Shown one piece after another: positions 1 to 9,249 of a stretch of DNA of 64,000 bases (position 1 is the first letter of the stretch; the number at the start of each line of letters is the position of its first letter). The translations under genes were made by a program, and so were the position numbers. A model generated the notes under the pieces. It ran no database searches and was not told the origin of the DNA. It saw only the letters and a list, made by a program, of their open reading frames with translations. The DNA is from Novosphingobium sp. (GTDB lineage Bacteria; Pseudomonadota; Alphaproteobacteria; Sphingomonadales; Sphingomonadaceae), in the NCBI RefSeq assembly GCF_030699305.1, contig NZ_JAUYNB010000034.1, forward strand, positions 1-64,000. The letters are read 5' to 3'.

Positions 1-2
1 CG

Positions 3-3000
3 ACCACGGTCAGCACCACGGGCACGCAGACCTACACCGGCGCGGTAACCCTGAAGAAGGACACCACGCTGTCGGGCACCGACATCACGTTCGGCAGCAC
101 AGTGCGGAGCGATGTTGACGGCGCGGCGGGTCTGGAAACGACCGCGAGCGGCAAGACCCGGTTCGCGGGCGCGGTTGGCGGCGGCGGCAAGGCGCTGAAG
201 GCGCTGACCACCAATGGCCTGGCGGAGATCGCGGGCGGCTCGGTCATCACCAAGAACGCGCAGACCTATAACGGCGCTGTGGTGCTGGCGGCGGATACGG
301 CGCTGACCAGCAACGGCGGCGGGGCCATCACGTTCGCCAGCACGGTCGACAGCGATGCGGGCCAGACCCGTTCGCTCACCGCCACCAGCACCGGCCTGAC
401 GACGTTCGGCGGCAAGGTCGGTTCGACCGACAAGCTGAGCACGCTGCTGGTCAATGGCCCCTCGGCCCTGAACGTAGCAGGGACGCTGCTGGCACCGTCG
501 ATCCAGACGACCGGCGCGCAGACCTATACCGGCGCGGTAACGCTGGGTGCGGATACGGTGCTGAGCGGAACCTCGGCGACGTTTGGCGGCACAGTGAACG
601 GGGCGCAGAGCCTCGACGTACTCGGCAACGCGGTGTTCAAGGGCGTGGTTGGCGGATCGACCCCGCTCACCGCGCTGAGCGTCAGCGGGACGACCGAGCT
701 CGACACGTCCGGCGTCACGACGACCGGCACGCAGACTTACACCGGGGCAGTGACGCTCAAGCAGGATAGCACGCTCAAGGGCTCGAAGGTGACGTTCGGG
801 TCCACGGTCAAGGGCACCCATGCGCTTGGCATTGATGGCGACGCCCTGTTCAAGGGCGTGGTCGGCGGCAACGGCACGGTGGGTGAAGTGCTCAGCGCGC
901 TGTCGGTTACCGGCAAGAGCGAATTCGACGTTGCCGGTGCCTCGATGGCGCCGGTCAGTGCCACGGTGACCACCACTGGCGAGCAGACCTATGGCGGCGC
1001 GGTAACCCTGGCGCAGGACACGGTGCTCAAGGGCAGCAAGGTGTCGTTCGCCGGGATTGTGGACGGGCTGAGTGCCGGTGCGCAGCGGCTTGGCGTGCTG
1101 GGTGATGCGGTGTTCGGCGGCAATGTCGGCGCCGCCACCCGGTTGAAGTCGGTTGAGGTCATCGCGCCAACCGCGATTACCGCCGTGGGCAGCATCAATG
1201 CGCTGGAAGCCATCACGCTGGACGCTGGCGGCGCAATCGCGCTGGTGGACCTGACGACGACCGACACGACCGCCGGTTCCGGGAACATCCGGATCAACCA
1301 GAGCGGCGGGTCGGGTCCGGTGACGGTGGCCGGCAACGTATCGGCTTCCGGCGATTACCTGCTGACCGGCACCAGCGTGGTGCTGGGCGACGCGGCGACG
1401 CGGACGCAGCAGGCCGGCCTCAGGATTGCGATTACGGCAACGGCTGGCAACATCACGCGCGGATCGGGTGCGCTGACGCTTCAGGCGGGCAGCGATGTGG
1501 TGGTTCGCGCCATGGCGGGCAGTGCTCTGCTTGAGCGGACCACGGCGATTGCCGGAACCGACGTCGATGTCGCGGCCCGCGACGATGCGGAGCTGGTGAA
1601 CGCTTCGGCCACGACCGGGTTCGTCAAGGTGCAGGCTGGACAGCTGGCATCGGTGACCGGCGATGTCTCGGCGAAGACTGATTACACGGTCACCGGCGGG
1701 ACGGGCGTGGTGCTGGGCGATGGCTCGGCGCGGACGCAGCAGGCTGGCGGCAAGGTGACGGTCACTGCCACCACTGGCAATGTGACGCAGGGCGCAGGGT
1801 TGCTGACCTTGCAGTCGGACAATGACGGCACCGGCACACGCGGCGCGAACGATGCGCTGCGGGTGACGGCGAGCAACGGCAGCGTTGCGCTGGGCAATAC
1901 GGTGCTGAGCGGCGGGACGATGTCTGGCGGCGTGCATGGCAAGCAGTCGGACGTGTTCGTCGATGCGGGCCAGAACGTGACGGTCAAGGAAGCGCATGGC
2001 CGTTCGATCGGTCTGCGGGCGAGCGCTGGCGCGCTGGCGGCGGACAAGCTGGACGCGCTGGAGGACGTGTTCGGCAAGGCCGGGACGAGCCTGACGGTGA
2101 CGACCAGCGCGATTGCGGGCGATGATCTCAGCCTTGCCGCAGGCACGAACCTGACGATCAATCAGGGCACGGCCAGCGGCACCGGGGCGGATGGCCATAC
2201 GGTTGACCTGTCCGGCGCGGTGCTGGGCGTGATCGCGGATGCGGGCACGCCGAACCTGGCGAACATCACGCTGAGCTCGGCAACGGGTGATATCGCCGCG
2301 ACGACGCTGACGGCGCAGCGCGATGTGCTGGTGACCGCGACGACGGGCAACGCGGCGGTGACTTCGGCGACGGCGAGCACGCGGGACGTGAAGGTCGTGG
2401 CGGGCGGTAACGCTGCGCTGGGCACCGGCGGGGCCGGACGTGACATCGTGGTCGATGCTGGCAACAATGCCTCGCTGGGAACGGGTACGGCGACGAACTC
2501 GATCCTGGTCAGGGGCGTCAACGACGCCGTGCTGGGCAATGCGACGACGACCAACGCGTTCGTGACCGTTCAGGCCGGGAAGCTGGCCTCGGTCACGGGC
2601 AATGTCTCGGCGAAGACCGATTACACGGTGACCGGCGGGACGGGCGTGGTGCTGGGTGATGGCTCGGCGCGGACGCAGAAAGCGGGCGGCAAGGTAACGA
2701 TCACTGCGACCACCAACGACGTGACGCAGGGCGCAGGGTTGCTGACCTTGCAATCGGACAGCGACGGATCGGGCGGGGATGCCCTGTCCGTGGTGGCGAC
2801 CGCGGGCAGCGTGCTGCTCGGCAATTCGGTGGTGCAGGGCGGCAGCGGCCGGCAGTCCGACGTTTCGATCGATGCAGCCAGGAATGCTGCGCTCGCGCAA
2901 GTCGATGGCCGCAACATCGCGGTGATCAGCAACCAGATCGCGCTGGGCGGGGCGATGACTGCCGCGACCGGCGTAACGCTGACCAACCGGACCAGCGAGA

Positions 3001-4082
3001 CCAACGACACCGTAATCGGCGGGACGGCGGACAACGACGGGACAAAGTATGTCCTGTCTGCGACCGAAATCGGGCGGATCACGGCTCCGTCGATCCAGCT
3101 CGTCACCCAGCAGGCCAGCGGTGTGACGCAGAACGTGCAAGTCGGCACGTTCGCGCTGAAATCCGGGACCAACCTGTTCGGGATCATGACCAGCGGCACG
3201 CCGGATACCGCGAAGATCACCCTTGGCGGGGCGATCACCGGCAGCGGCTTTACCGGAACGTTGCAGATTGGCGGCAATTCGGCGGCCGGTTCCAGGAGCG
3301 GGGCGATCATCGGCCAGATCGACACGGCCACGATCGATCTGCCGGGCGGCGGGCTTGATCTGCGGGCAGGCCAGATCGTGTTCGGTCGTTCGTCATTGTT
3401 GACCGACGCGGCGCTGCTCTCGGGTGATGCGGCGCGGATCGCGCGGGATCTGGTCTCCAACGCCGCGTCCTCGCTTTACATCCAGGGCAGCGGCGGGGCG
3501 AAGATCGATACGGCGGGCAACTTCCTGCGCGCCAGGTCGATGCGCGTCGCTTATTCCGATTTTGCGCTGTTCCAGAATACCGGAACGCCGGGCAGCCCGG
3601 CGGGTGTGATCCTGGGGGATGCCGCACAGTCGGTCAGCCAGTCCGCCCCAACCTTGCTGCTCGATGCTTCGCTGCCAGCCGGACGCGAGGACGCGTTTGC
3701 GCTGTTCGGGACGATCAACGGGTTCATCGGGCGGTCGGCGGGGCTGCTGCCGGAATCGGTGGTTCAGTTCTCTACCGGTTCGGGCAGTGCCCGGACGGTG
3801 CTGATCACCCAGTCCAATTCGCGGATCAACGGCTGCGTGATCGGGTCTCCGGACAAGGGTTGCCTCGTGACCGACGTTCAGCCGCCCGCGCTGAAGCTGT
3901 TCGACGAACGGCAGGCGCAGATCTTCAGCACCGGGGACGATGACGGCCGGGTGCTGCTCGATCCGCTGATCGCGACGAACAACGAAGCACTGATCGGTGA
4001 CCTTGCGGTGCCGACGCTCAACTATGAAGTTCCGGCGTGCGAACTGACTGACGCCGGTGAATGCGACAAGGGGAAAAAGTGA
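3..4082 (+). CDS. Haemagglutinin-like two-partner-secretion exoprotein (TpsA type), 3' part
   Basis: The reading frame is open from the left edge, so about 1,359 C-terminal residues are visible and the start lies outside the window. The protein is rich in Gly, Ala, Thr, Ser, Val and Asp with almost no Cys, and is built from degenerate repeats, as in beta-helical filamentous haemagglutinin-like exoproteins. Two repeat families are present: an about 80-residue unit containing QTYTGAVTL, and a longer unit containing VVLGDGSARTQ. The last 150 residues are non-repetitive and contain the only two Cys pairs I see near the end. Known family role: surface adhesin exported by a TpsB pore through the outer membrane. 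The N-terminal TPS domain and the TpsB gene are not in the window, so the export route is inferred. It overlaps the next gene by one base (TGATG), so the two are probably co-translated. Confidence 0.75.
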   Translation, partial: TTVSTTGTQTYTGAVTLKKDTTLSGTDITFGSTVRSDVDGAAGLETTASGKTRFAGAVGGGGKALKALTTNGLAEIAGGSVITKNAQTYNGAVVLAADTALTSNGGGAITFASTVDSDAGQTRSLTATSTGLTTFGGKVGSTDKLSTLLVNGPSALNVAGTLLAPSIQTTGAQTYTGAVTLGADTVLSGTSATFGGTVNGAQSLDVLGNAVFKGVVGGSTPLTALSVSGTTELDTSGVTTTGTQTYTGAVTLKQDSTLKGSKVTFGSTVKGTHALGIDGDALFKGVVGGNGTVGEVLSALSVTGKSEFDVAGASMAPVSATVTTTGEQTYGGAVTLAQDTVLKGSKVSFAGIVDGLSAGAQRLGVLGDAVFGGNVGAATRLKSVEVIAPTAITAVGSINALEAITLDAGGAIALVDLTTTDTTAGSGNIRINQSGGSGPVTVAGNVSASGDYLLTGTSVVLGDAATRTQQAGLRIAITATAGNITRGSGALTLQAGSDVVVRAMAGSALLERTTAIAGTDVDVAARDDAELVNASATTGFVKVQAGQLASVTGDVSAKTDYTVTGGTGVVLGDGSARTQQAGGKVTVTATTGNVTQGAGLLTLQSDNDGTGTRGANDALRVTASNGSVALGNTVLSGGTMSGGVHGKQSDVFVDAGQNVTVKEAHGRSIGLRASAGALAADKLDALEDVFGKAGTSLTVTTSAIAGDDLSLAAGTNLTINQGTASGTGADGHTVDLSGAVLGVIADAGTPNLANITLSSATGDIAATTLTAQRDVLVTATTGNAAVTSATASTRDVKVVAGGNAALGTGGAGRDIVVDAGNNASLGTGTATNSILVRGVNDAVLGNATTTNAFVTVQAGKLASVTGNVSAKTDYTVTGGTGVVLGDGSARTQKAGGKVTITATTNDVTQGAGLLTLQSDSDGSGGDALSVVATAGSVLLGNSVVQGGSGRQSDVSIDAARNAALAQVDGRNIAVISNQIALGGAMTAATGVTLTNRTSETNDTVIGGTADNDGTKYVLSATEIGRITAPSIQLVTQQASGVTQNVQVGTFALKSGTNLFGIMTSGTPDTAKITLGGAITGSGFTGTLQIGGNSAAGSRSGAIIGQIDTATIDLPGGGLDLRAGQIVFGRSSLLTDAALLSGDAARIARDLVSNAASSLYIQGSGGAKIDTAGNFLRARSMRVAYSDFALFQNTGTPGSPAGVILGDAAQSVSQSAPTLLLDASLPAGREDAFALFGTINGFIGRSAGLLPESVVQFSTGSGSARTVLITQSNSRINGCVIGSPDKGCLVTDVQPPALKLFDERQAQIFSTGDDDGRVLLDPLIATNNEALIGDLAVPTLNYEVPACELTDAGECDKGKK
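27..1110 (+). repeat. Tandem coding repeats around QTYTGAVTL
   Basis: At least five degenerate copies of a unit starting with CAGACCTAYAMCGGCGC occur near positions 27, 262, 520, 732 and 984, spaced about 210-260 bases. Each encodes a Q-T-Y-x-G-A-V-T-L core followed by D-T-x-L-x-G and T-F-G-x-T-V. They lie in the exoprotein gene and probably form successive beta-helix coils. Confidence 0.7.
1632..1828 (+). repeat. Long intragenic direct repeat, copy 1
   Basis: This 197-base segment matches 2571-2767 at an offset of 939 bases (313 codons, in frame). Hand alignment gives about 24 differences, roughly 88% identity. It encodes the unit containing YTVTGGTGVVLGDGSARTQ. A more diverged relative lies at about 1330-1498. 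Confidence 0.8.
2571..2767 (+). repeat. Long intragenic direct repeat, copy 2
   Basis: Second copy of the unit at 1632-1828. Because the offset is a multiple of three, recombination between the copies would remove or add 313 residues of the exoprotein without a frameshift. Confidence 0.8.
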
Positions 4083-7000
4083 TGATCGCGCCGCGTATTC
4101 GCAAGTTGGTCCTCACCGGGCTGCTCGCCTCGTCGGTGCTGCCGCTGGGCGCGCAGGCCCAGGCATCGACCTTGCCGGAAGTGATGCAGGCCGGGCGCGA
4201 CCGGATCGGGCAGCCCTGCACGGCCACGCGTGACTGGACGCGCTCTGCGGGGTCGATCAAGTCGGCGGCGGATCAGCCGTTCGTGCTGACCTGCCGGGGC
4301 GCTTCGGCGGCTAAAATCCTGGGCGTGGTAACGCCGCAAGCGCTGGACAATGCCGCCAGCCGGACTTGCGGGGTCGCCAGCAACATCAACATCGCCGGTC
4401 TGGGTATGACCAGCGCCCGGCAGTGCCAGGACACCAATCTGGGAGTCCAGGTGGTCGAACTGCGGACCCGCGGCGCAGCGGGCGAGTTTGTCGGGGCGGC
4501 ATCCAGCCAGGCGCTGCTGCCGATGATCCGGCTGCTGAAGGCCAATGCCGATGGCAAAGCCGCTGCGCTTGATCCGCTGTGGATGCCGGTGATCGATCTG
4601 TCCGGTCTGGCACCGGCGCCGGCGCGCGCGGGCGGGCTGGCCAACCTGTCCGACTTCAGTTCCGACGGCGCCCTGCAGCAAGGGATCCTGTTCATTCGGG
4701 GCGGTGAACATGTCTCGGCCTCGCGCCTGCTCAACGACGCGCTGAGCCGGATTGACGCCAGCACGCCGGCTGGCACCGTGATCGAGTTGCAGATGGCGGC
4801 CGCGCTGGCCGATTCCGGGCTGGGTCAGACTGGCCCGGCGCGAAACCACTTTGCCGCCGCCGAGGCGATGCTGAAGGCGAATCCGGGGCTGGACCGGGCG
4901 GCCTATCTGGAAAGTGCGCTGCGGACCTACCGCGCGCTCGATGCCCTCAACAACCGTGAATGGCAGCGCGTGCTGACCGAACTGGAAGCGAGCCGGGTGA
5001 CCGCGTTCCCGCTGGCCGATCCGATCGCGCTGAGCGCGATCAACCGCGACAGCGAACAGTCGCGCGCCAGCGGCGTCTCGCTCAAGGACAAGACCCAGTA
5101 CAACTGGCTGGTGCTGGATGTGCAGCGCAACTACGCCCGCAGCGTGGCGCTGCTGGGGCTGGGCCGGGTGGCTGACAGCCGTGCGGCACTGCTCGGCCCG
5201 CGCGGTGCGGTCGACAGTTTCCGCTTGCTGGATCAGGTGGCCCAGCCGGAAAGCGTGAACTGGCTGCGCGCGCGGGTGCAATTGCAGGAAGCCCGGATTG
5301 CGGCGCGTTCGGATCAACCGGCTGCGGCGCTGTCGGCGTATGACTGCGCGATCCAGACGATGCAGGGCATCAATGGCGTGGCCTCTGGCAACTGCACGCT
5401 GGCAATGCCGGCCCGGGCCGGGGCAACGCTGGGCGCAGTGGATGGGGCGGCGATCGCGTCGATCCAGCTGGAGCGCGCTTCGGTGGCCAACAAGTCCGGC
5501 AGTGGCACCGGGACGATGGTGGCCGGGCAGTACCGGGATGCGATCGATACGCTGCTGACATCGGGCCGGTCATCGGTGGTGCAACCGCCCGCGCTGATCG
5601 GCTATTTCGAACTGCTGCTGAAGCAGTCGCGGGAAACCCCGTCGCCCGTGATCGAGGATGAATACTTCCGCGTCATGCAGGCGGTCAGCGATCCCGCAAT
5701 CGCAGCGGATATGGTCCGGCTGGAAAGTGTCATCGCGGCCGATGGCACGATTGCCGAAAACATGCGGGACCGGGTTGAACTGGAACGCCAGATCACTGGT
5801 TTGCGGTATCGCATCTCGGCTTTGCCCGATGGGAGCACGGCCGAACGGGCCGCGCTGGAACAGGAACGGGCCGAGGCTGAGGCGCGCAAGAACGCAATCG
5901 AATCCGCGTTGCAGGATGATCCGCGCTACCGCAGCCAGGATGACGCCCCGATCAGTCTGGCTGAATTGCGCCAGACCTTGCGTCCGGGCGAAGTCTATCT
6001 GAAGCTGGCCAAGATCCGCACCCGGATGTTCGGGATGGTCGTATCGCGCGAATCTGCCTGGATGTACGGGGTGGATGCGCCGGCTGAATCGATCGAAAAT
6101 CTGGCGCGCCGGGTGATCGACACCTCGCGCAGCCAGGAACGCCCTGATGGGACGCGCCGGATCGATCCGTTTGATGTCGGCACCGCGCACGGGCTGTTCC
6201 GGGCGATTGCCGGACCGGCCGCCGACGTGGTGGCCAATGCGTCCGGTCTGGTGTTCGACCCCGCCGGGCAACTGCGCACCATGCCTGCGGGCGTGTTGGT
6301 GACCGATGCAGACAGCGTCCGGCGCTATCGGGCCAGCGGCCGGGCTGGCGCGCGCGATTTCAGCAAGGTCAACTTCCTGGCCGCCAAGGCCGAGATTTCG
6401 ACCGCGATCTCGCCGCGTTCGTTCGTCGTCGTGCGGTCCAAGGTTGCACCGTCGACCGCGCCGCGGCCCTTGCTCAGCTTCGGGGAAAATGCCCCCACAC
6501 CCATTCCCGCGGCGGATATCGCCAGCCGGATGGTGCTGCGCGGCAATGGCTGCACGGTCAATTTCGGGACGTGGGCGGCAGTCAAGAACGGCAACAAGCC
6601 GATCAGCGCAACCCAGTTGCGGGTCATCTCCGATGCGTTTGGCGTGCCCTCTGCACCGATGATCACCGGCGCGGCGTTTTCGGATGTCGCGATCCAGCAG
6701 GCCAGCGAATCAGGGGAACTCAGCCAGTATCAGGTGCTCCACTTCGCCACCCATGGTCTGCCGCAGACCTCGGTTGTGATGGACGGATGCCCGACCGATC
6801 TGCCGCCAGCACTGATCACGACGATGAACACCCCGGATGCAACCGGGCCGATCCTGTCGAACGGGCTGCTGAGCTATGACAAGGTGGCAATGCTGAAGCT
6901 GAACGCCAATCTGGTGGTGCTGGCCGCGTGCGAAACCAGTTCCGGGACAGAGGCGAGCGCAGGGCGTCTGGCTGGTCAGGAAGACAGTTCGCAAGCGACG

Positions 7001-7288
7001 ATGGACGGACTGGTGCGGGCGTTCATCTCGGCCAATGCGCGTGCGGTCATGGCAACCTATTGGCGGGTTCCGGCGACCACGCAAAGCGACGAGCTGATGG
7101 CCGAATTCTACAGCACCGGGCGGTCCAGCACGATTGGCGAGGCGTTGCGTGCGGCCCAGACCAAGATGATCCGCGACCCGAAGTATTCGCATCCCTATTA
7201 CTGGGGCGCTTATTTCGTGGTGGGCGATTCGGCCAAGTCGATGCTAAGCGGAATCAGCGGCGGCGCAGGAGCTGCGACCGCCAGATAA
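4082..7288 (+). CDS. Secreted CHAT-domain (caspase-like) protease
   Basis: 1,068 residues. The ATG at 4082 overlaps the stop of the exoprotein gene and places a signal peptide (MIAPRIRKLVLTGLLASS, cleavage after an AQA motif) at the N-terminus; an in-frame ATG at 4061 would bury it. The middle (about residues 200-560) is helical and probably TPR-like, followed by a charged coiled-coil stretch near 560-620. The last 400 residues are a CHAT domain: LHFATHG with the presumed catalytic His891, and VVLAACETSSG with the presumed nucleophile Cys950, then a WRVP motif and the YWGAYFVVGD end. CHAT proteins are Cys peptidases related to caspases and separase. Adjacent location suggests that it processes or controls the exoprotein or cargo of the PAAR operon. 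The target is unknown. Confidence 0.8.
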   Translation: MIAPRIRKLVLTGLLASSVLPLGAQAQASTLPEVMQAGRDRIGQPCTATRDWTRSAGSIKSAADQPFVLTCRGASAAKILGVVTPQALDNAASRTCGVASNINIAGLGMTSARQCQDTNLGVQVVELRTRGAAGEFVGAASSQALLPMIRLLKANADGKAAALDPLWMPVIDLSGLAPAPARAGGLANLSDFSSDGALQQGILFIRGGEHVSASRLLNDALSRIDASTPAGTVIELQMAAALADSGLGQTGPARNHFAAAEAMLKANPGLDRAAYLESALRTYRALDALNNREWQRVLTELEASRVTAFPLADPIALSAINRDSEQSRASGVSLKDKTQYNWLVLDVQRNYARSVALLGLGRVADSRAALLGPRGAVDSFRLLDQVAQPESVNWLRARVQLQEARIAARSDQPAAALSAYDCAIQTMQGINGVASGNCTLAMPARAGATLGAVDGAAIASIQLERASVANKSGSGTGTMVAGQYRDAIDTLLTSGRSSVVQPPALIGYFELLLKQSRETPSPVIEDEYFRVMQAVSDPAIAADMVRLESVIAADGTIAENMRDRVELERQITGLRYRISALPDGSTAERAALEQERAEAEARKNAIESALQDDPRYRSQDDAPISLAELRQTLRPGEVYLKLAKIRTRMFGMVVSRESAWMYGVDAPAESIENLARRVIDTSRSQERPDGTRRIDPFDVGTAHGLFRAIAGPAADVVANASGLVFDPAGQLRTMPAGVLVTDADSVRRYRASGRAGARDFSKVNFLAAKAEISTAISPRSFVVVRSKVAPSTAPRPLLSFGENAPTPIPAADIASRMVLRGNGCTVNFGTWAAVKNGNKPISATQLRVISDAFGVPSAPMITGAAFSDVAIQQASESGELSQYQVLHFATHGLPQTSVVMDGCPTDLPPALITTMNTPDATGPILSNGLLSYDKVAMLKLNANLVVLAACETSSGTEASAGRLAGQEDSSQATMDGLVRAFISANARAVMATYWRVPATTQSDELMAEFYSTGRSSTIGEALRAAQTKMIRDPKYSHPYYWGAYFVVGDSAKSMLSGISGGAGAATAR

Positions 7289-7297
7289 GGACCGATC

Positions 7298-7723
7298 TTG
7301 CCGCCTGCAGCGCGCCTTTCCGATATGCATACCTGCCCGATGGTAACGGGTGTGGTGCCGCATGTCGGCGGGCCGATCCTGCCAGCGTGTGCAGTCACGG
7401 TGCTGACCTGTTCGCTGCCGCAGGCCCGCGTGGGGGACATGGCGACTTGTGTCGGACCGCCCGATGTCATCGTCAAGGGATCGGCGACGGTGATGGTCAA
7501 CAACATGCCGGCGGCGCGGATGGGTGATATGACCGCGCACGGCGGGGTCATCGTGATCGGAGCCCCGACTGTGATCATCGGGGATGCCGGCGGCGGCGGG
7601 GGCGGCGGTGCGGCCCCCGGAATGACCTCGGCCGGATCGTATCAGGCCCCGGCGGCGCAGGCCAAGGCGCTGATCAATGCGGCCAAGGATGGCCTGCCAT
7701 TCTGTGAACGGTGCAATGCCTGA
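7298..7723 (+). CDS. PAAR-domain T6SS spike tip protein
   Basis: 141 residues from a TTG start at 7298, chosen because AAGGA sits 6 bases upstream and the first residues (PPAARLSDMHTCP) are the canonical PAAR beginning. Residues 1 to about 97 form the PAAR cone, with repeated PAARxGDM-type turns and conserved His and Cys residues. A Gly-rich linker and a 40-residue Ala/Gln-rich tail ending in CERC follow. PAAR proteins cap the VgrG trimer and carry or recruit effectors. It starts 9 bases after the CHAT gene and is followed by a DUF4123 adaptor gene, the usual order for an effector-loading module. Confidence 0.88.
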   Translation: MPPAARLSDMHTCPMVTGVVPHVGGPILPACAVTVLTCSLPQARVGDMATCVGPPDVIVKGSATVMVNNMPAARMGDMTAHGGVIVIGAPTVIIGDAGGGGGGGAAPGMTSAGSYQAPAAQAKALINAAKDGLPFCERCNA

Positions 7724-7765
7724 ACAGTGCGCCCGGTTGACTGGGTGGCCGGGGGAAACCGAATA

Positions 7766-8269
7766 ATGGCTGAGGTGGACGGCGGTCGCTGGTATGCCGT
7801 GATCGACGGGGCGCAGGATCCGCGGTTGATGGCGCTGGTGCAATCATGCGCACAGCACGACTGCCTCATTTCCGGCAAACTGGACCCGGCGCTGGCCCCG
7901 GCCTTGCCATGGATCGCTGTACTTGATCCAGCAGAGCAACTGACTCAGGTCTGGCGCGATCATGGCCAGGGGCGGCATTGGGGCATCACGCTGCAATCGG
8001 CGATGGACCTGCTGCACGTGAAGCTTCAGCTTAAAAAGTTCCTCAACGCGCGGCTGCCGGACGGCCGCCTGGTGCTGTTCCGGTTTTACGATCCGCGCGT
8101 GCTGCGCACGTATCTGACTGCCGCAACACCGCCGGAGCGGGATCCCTGGTTTGGCGGGATCACGCGCTATTCGGTCGAGGCGGCCGAGCCGGGGGTGTAT
8201 CACGATTTCACGGTGCAGCACGGGCAGCTGCTGGATCGCGGGCAGCCGGTGAACGGATTGGCAGCATGA
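7766..8269 (+). CDS. DUF4123-domain T6SS effector adaptor
   Basis: 167 residues from ATG 7766, with a GGGGGA stretch about 10 bases upstream. A GTG at 7727 would add 13 residues. The protein has the DUF4123 pattern: a WYAVIDGAQDP start, the ALAPALPWIAVLDP strand, a long helix ending in FLNARLPDGRLVLFRFYDPRVL, and a C-terminal sheet. DUF4123 proteins (Tap/TEC) are cytoplasmic chaperones that load a dedicated cargo onto VgrG or PAAR. The cargo is normally the next gene, which overlaps this one by ATGA and encodes a CPBP-type membrane protein. Confidence 0.8.
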   Translation: MAEVDGGRWYAVIDGAQDPRLMALVQSCAQHDCLISGKLDPALAPALPWIAVLDPAEQLTQVWRDHGQGRHWGITLQSAMDLLHVKLQLKKFLNARLPDGRLVLFRFYDPRVLRTYLTAATPPERDPWFGGITRYSVEAAEPGVYHDFTVQHGQLLDRGQPVNGLAA

Positions 8270-9249
8270 ACGAAGCGGATGCCCTTGCCAACCTGCTTGG
8301 CACGGGCCGGCGCGCTGCCGAGCCGCAGCCATCCGCAGCCGTACCGGCCCCGCCGCGCGCCCTGCACGCATCCGATCCGTCGGCACCGGCACCGGCACTG
8401 GCACCGGCCATACCGGGTGCGCGGGCTTTCTGGAGCTGGATTACACTGGGCTTGCTGGCCTGCGCCGGATGGATTCTGGGATCGGTGACGCTGCTGCAGG
8501 CGTGGCTGGCGCAGGGCAAGTTCGGTGCGGGCTGGAGCGCGGGCCGGGTTGACCTGACCGGCAGCATGATCGTGTTTGGCGGCTTGCTGGGCGTTTCGCT
8601 GCTACTGATGCGGATGATGCCGGTTGCATCAGACAGGCATCGCCGGATGGCGGTGCTGCCAGCCTGCGCGCTGGGGCTGGGGCTGGGCGCTGGCGGGATG
8701 ATGTTCAGCCTGTTGCAGGCCTGGCTGGGCAATCATGTGATCGTGGCACCGGCAAATGCTGCAACCACGGCGCTGGCGAGCAGTTTGCTGGTGGGCGCGG
8801 CGCTGATTTTCTTCGAGGCGGCGGTTGAGGAGATCTGCTTTCGCGGCTGGCTGCAACGCCGCCTGGCGACCCGGATCAGCCCGGCTGCGGCGGTCGTGCT
8901 GGCAGCGATTGCGTTCTCCCTGCTGCATATCTTCGGCGGTGCGCGTTCGCCGCTGGCGCTGGTCAATATCTTTCTGGCGGGGGTTTTCTTTGGTGTTCTG
9001 GCCCAGCGCACGGGATCAATCTGGGCGGCGATCTGGGCGCATTTTGGCTGGAACTGGGCGGAAACCAGCCTGTTCGGGCTGTCCCCCAATCCCGGCGCAC
9101 CGGGGTTTGGCGCAGTGTTCGACCTCGATCTGGTGGGCGCACCGATCTGGGGCGGATCGGCGGAGGGGCTGAATGCGTCGGTCGCGATCACGATCGTGCT
9201 GGTTGCGCTGCTCCTGCCGCTGCTGGCCCTGCGCACCCGACCGGAATAG
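8266..9249 (+). CDS. CPBP-family intramembrane protease-like protein
   Basis: 327 residues. It starts with a 55-residue Pro/Ala-rich cytoplasmic segment, followed by about seven hydrophobic helices. The CPBP (Abi, type II CAAX-protease-like) motifs are present: EEICFRGW in motif 1, then SLLHIFGG and WAHFGWNW carrying the other metal-ligand residues. Family members are membrane-embedded metalloproteases in processing or bacteriocin immunity. Its position directly after PAAR and DUF4123 genes, with ATGA overlap, is the usual effector slot of a T6SS module. It could be cargo, an immunity factor, or a processing enzyme for the operon's surface proteins; the sequence does not decide. Confidence 0.75.
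   Translation: MNEADALANLLGTGRRAAEPQPSAAVPAPPRALHASDPSAPAPALAPAIPGARAFWSWITLGLLACAGWILGSVTLLQAWLAQGKFGAGWSAGRVDLTGSMIVFGGLLGVSLLLMRMMPVASDRHRRMAVLPACALGLGLGAGGMMFSLLQAWLGNHVIVAPANAATTALASSLLVGAALIFFEAAVEEICFRGWLQRRLATRISPAAAVVLAAIAFSLLHIFGGARSPLALVNIFLAGVFFGVLAQRTGSIWAAIWAHFGWNWAETSLFGLSPNPGAPGFGAVFDLDLVGAPIWGGSAEGLNASVAITIVLVALLLPLLALRTRPE

Noticed and set aside
3..2800. Possible CRISPR array from regular repeats near the left end
   Set aside because: Repeats are coding, long, degenerate and in frame, with no short identical repeats and unique spacers. No cas gene is present.
2162..3460. Minus-strand frames of 130 and 279 residues in the exoprotein region
   Set aside because: They are antisense to the repetitive exoprotein frame, which is continuous from the window edge.
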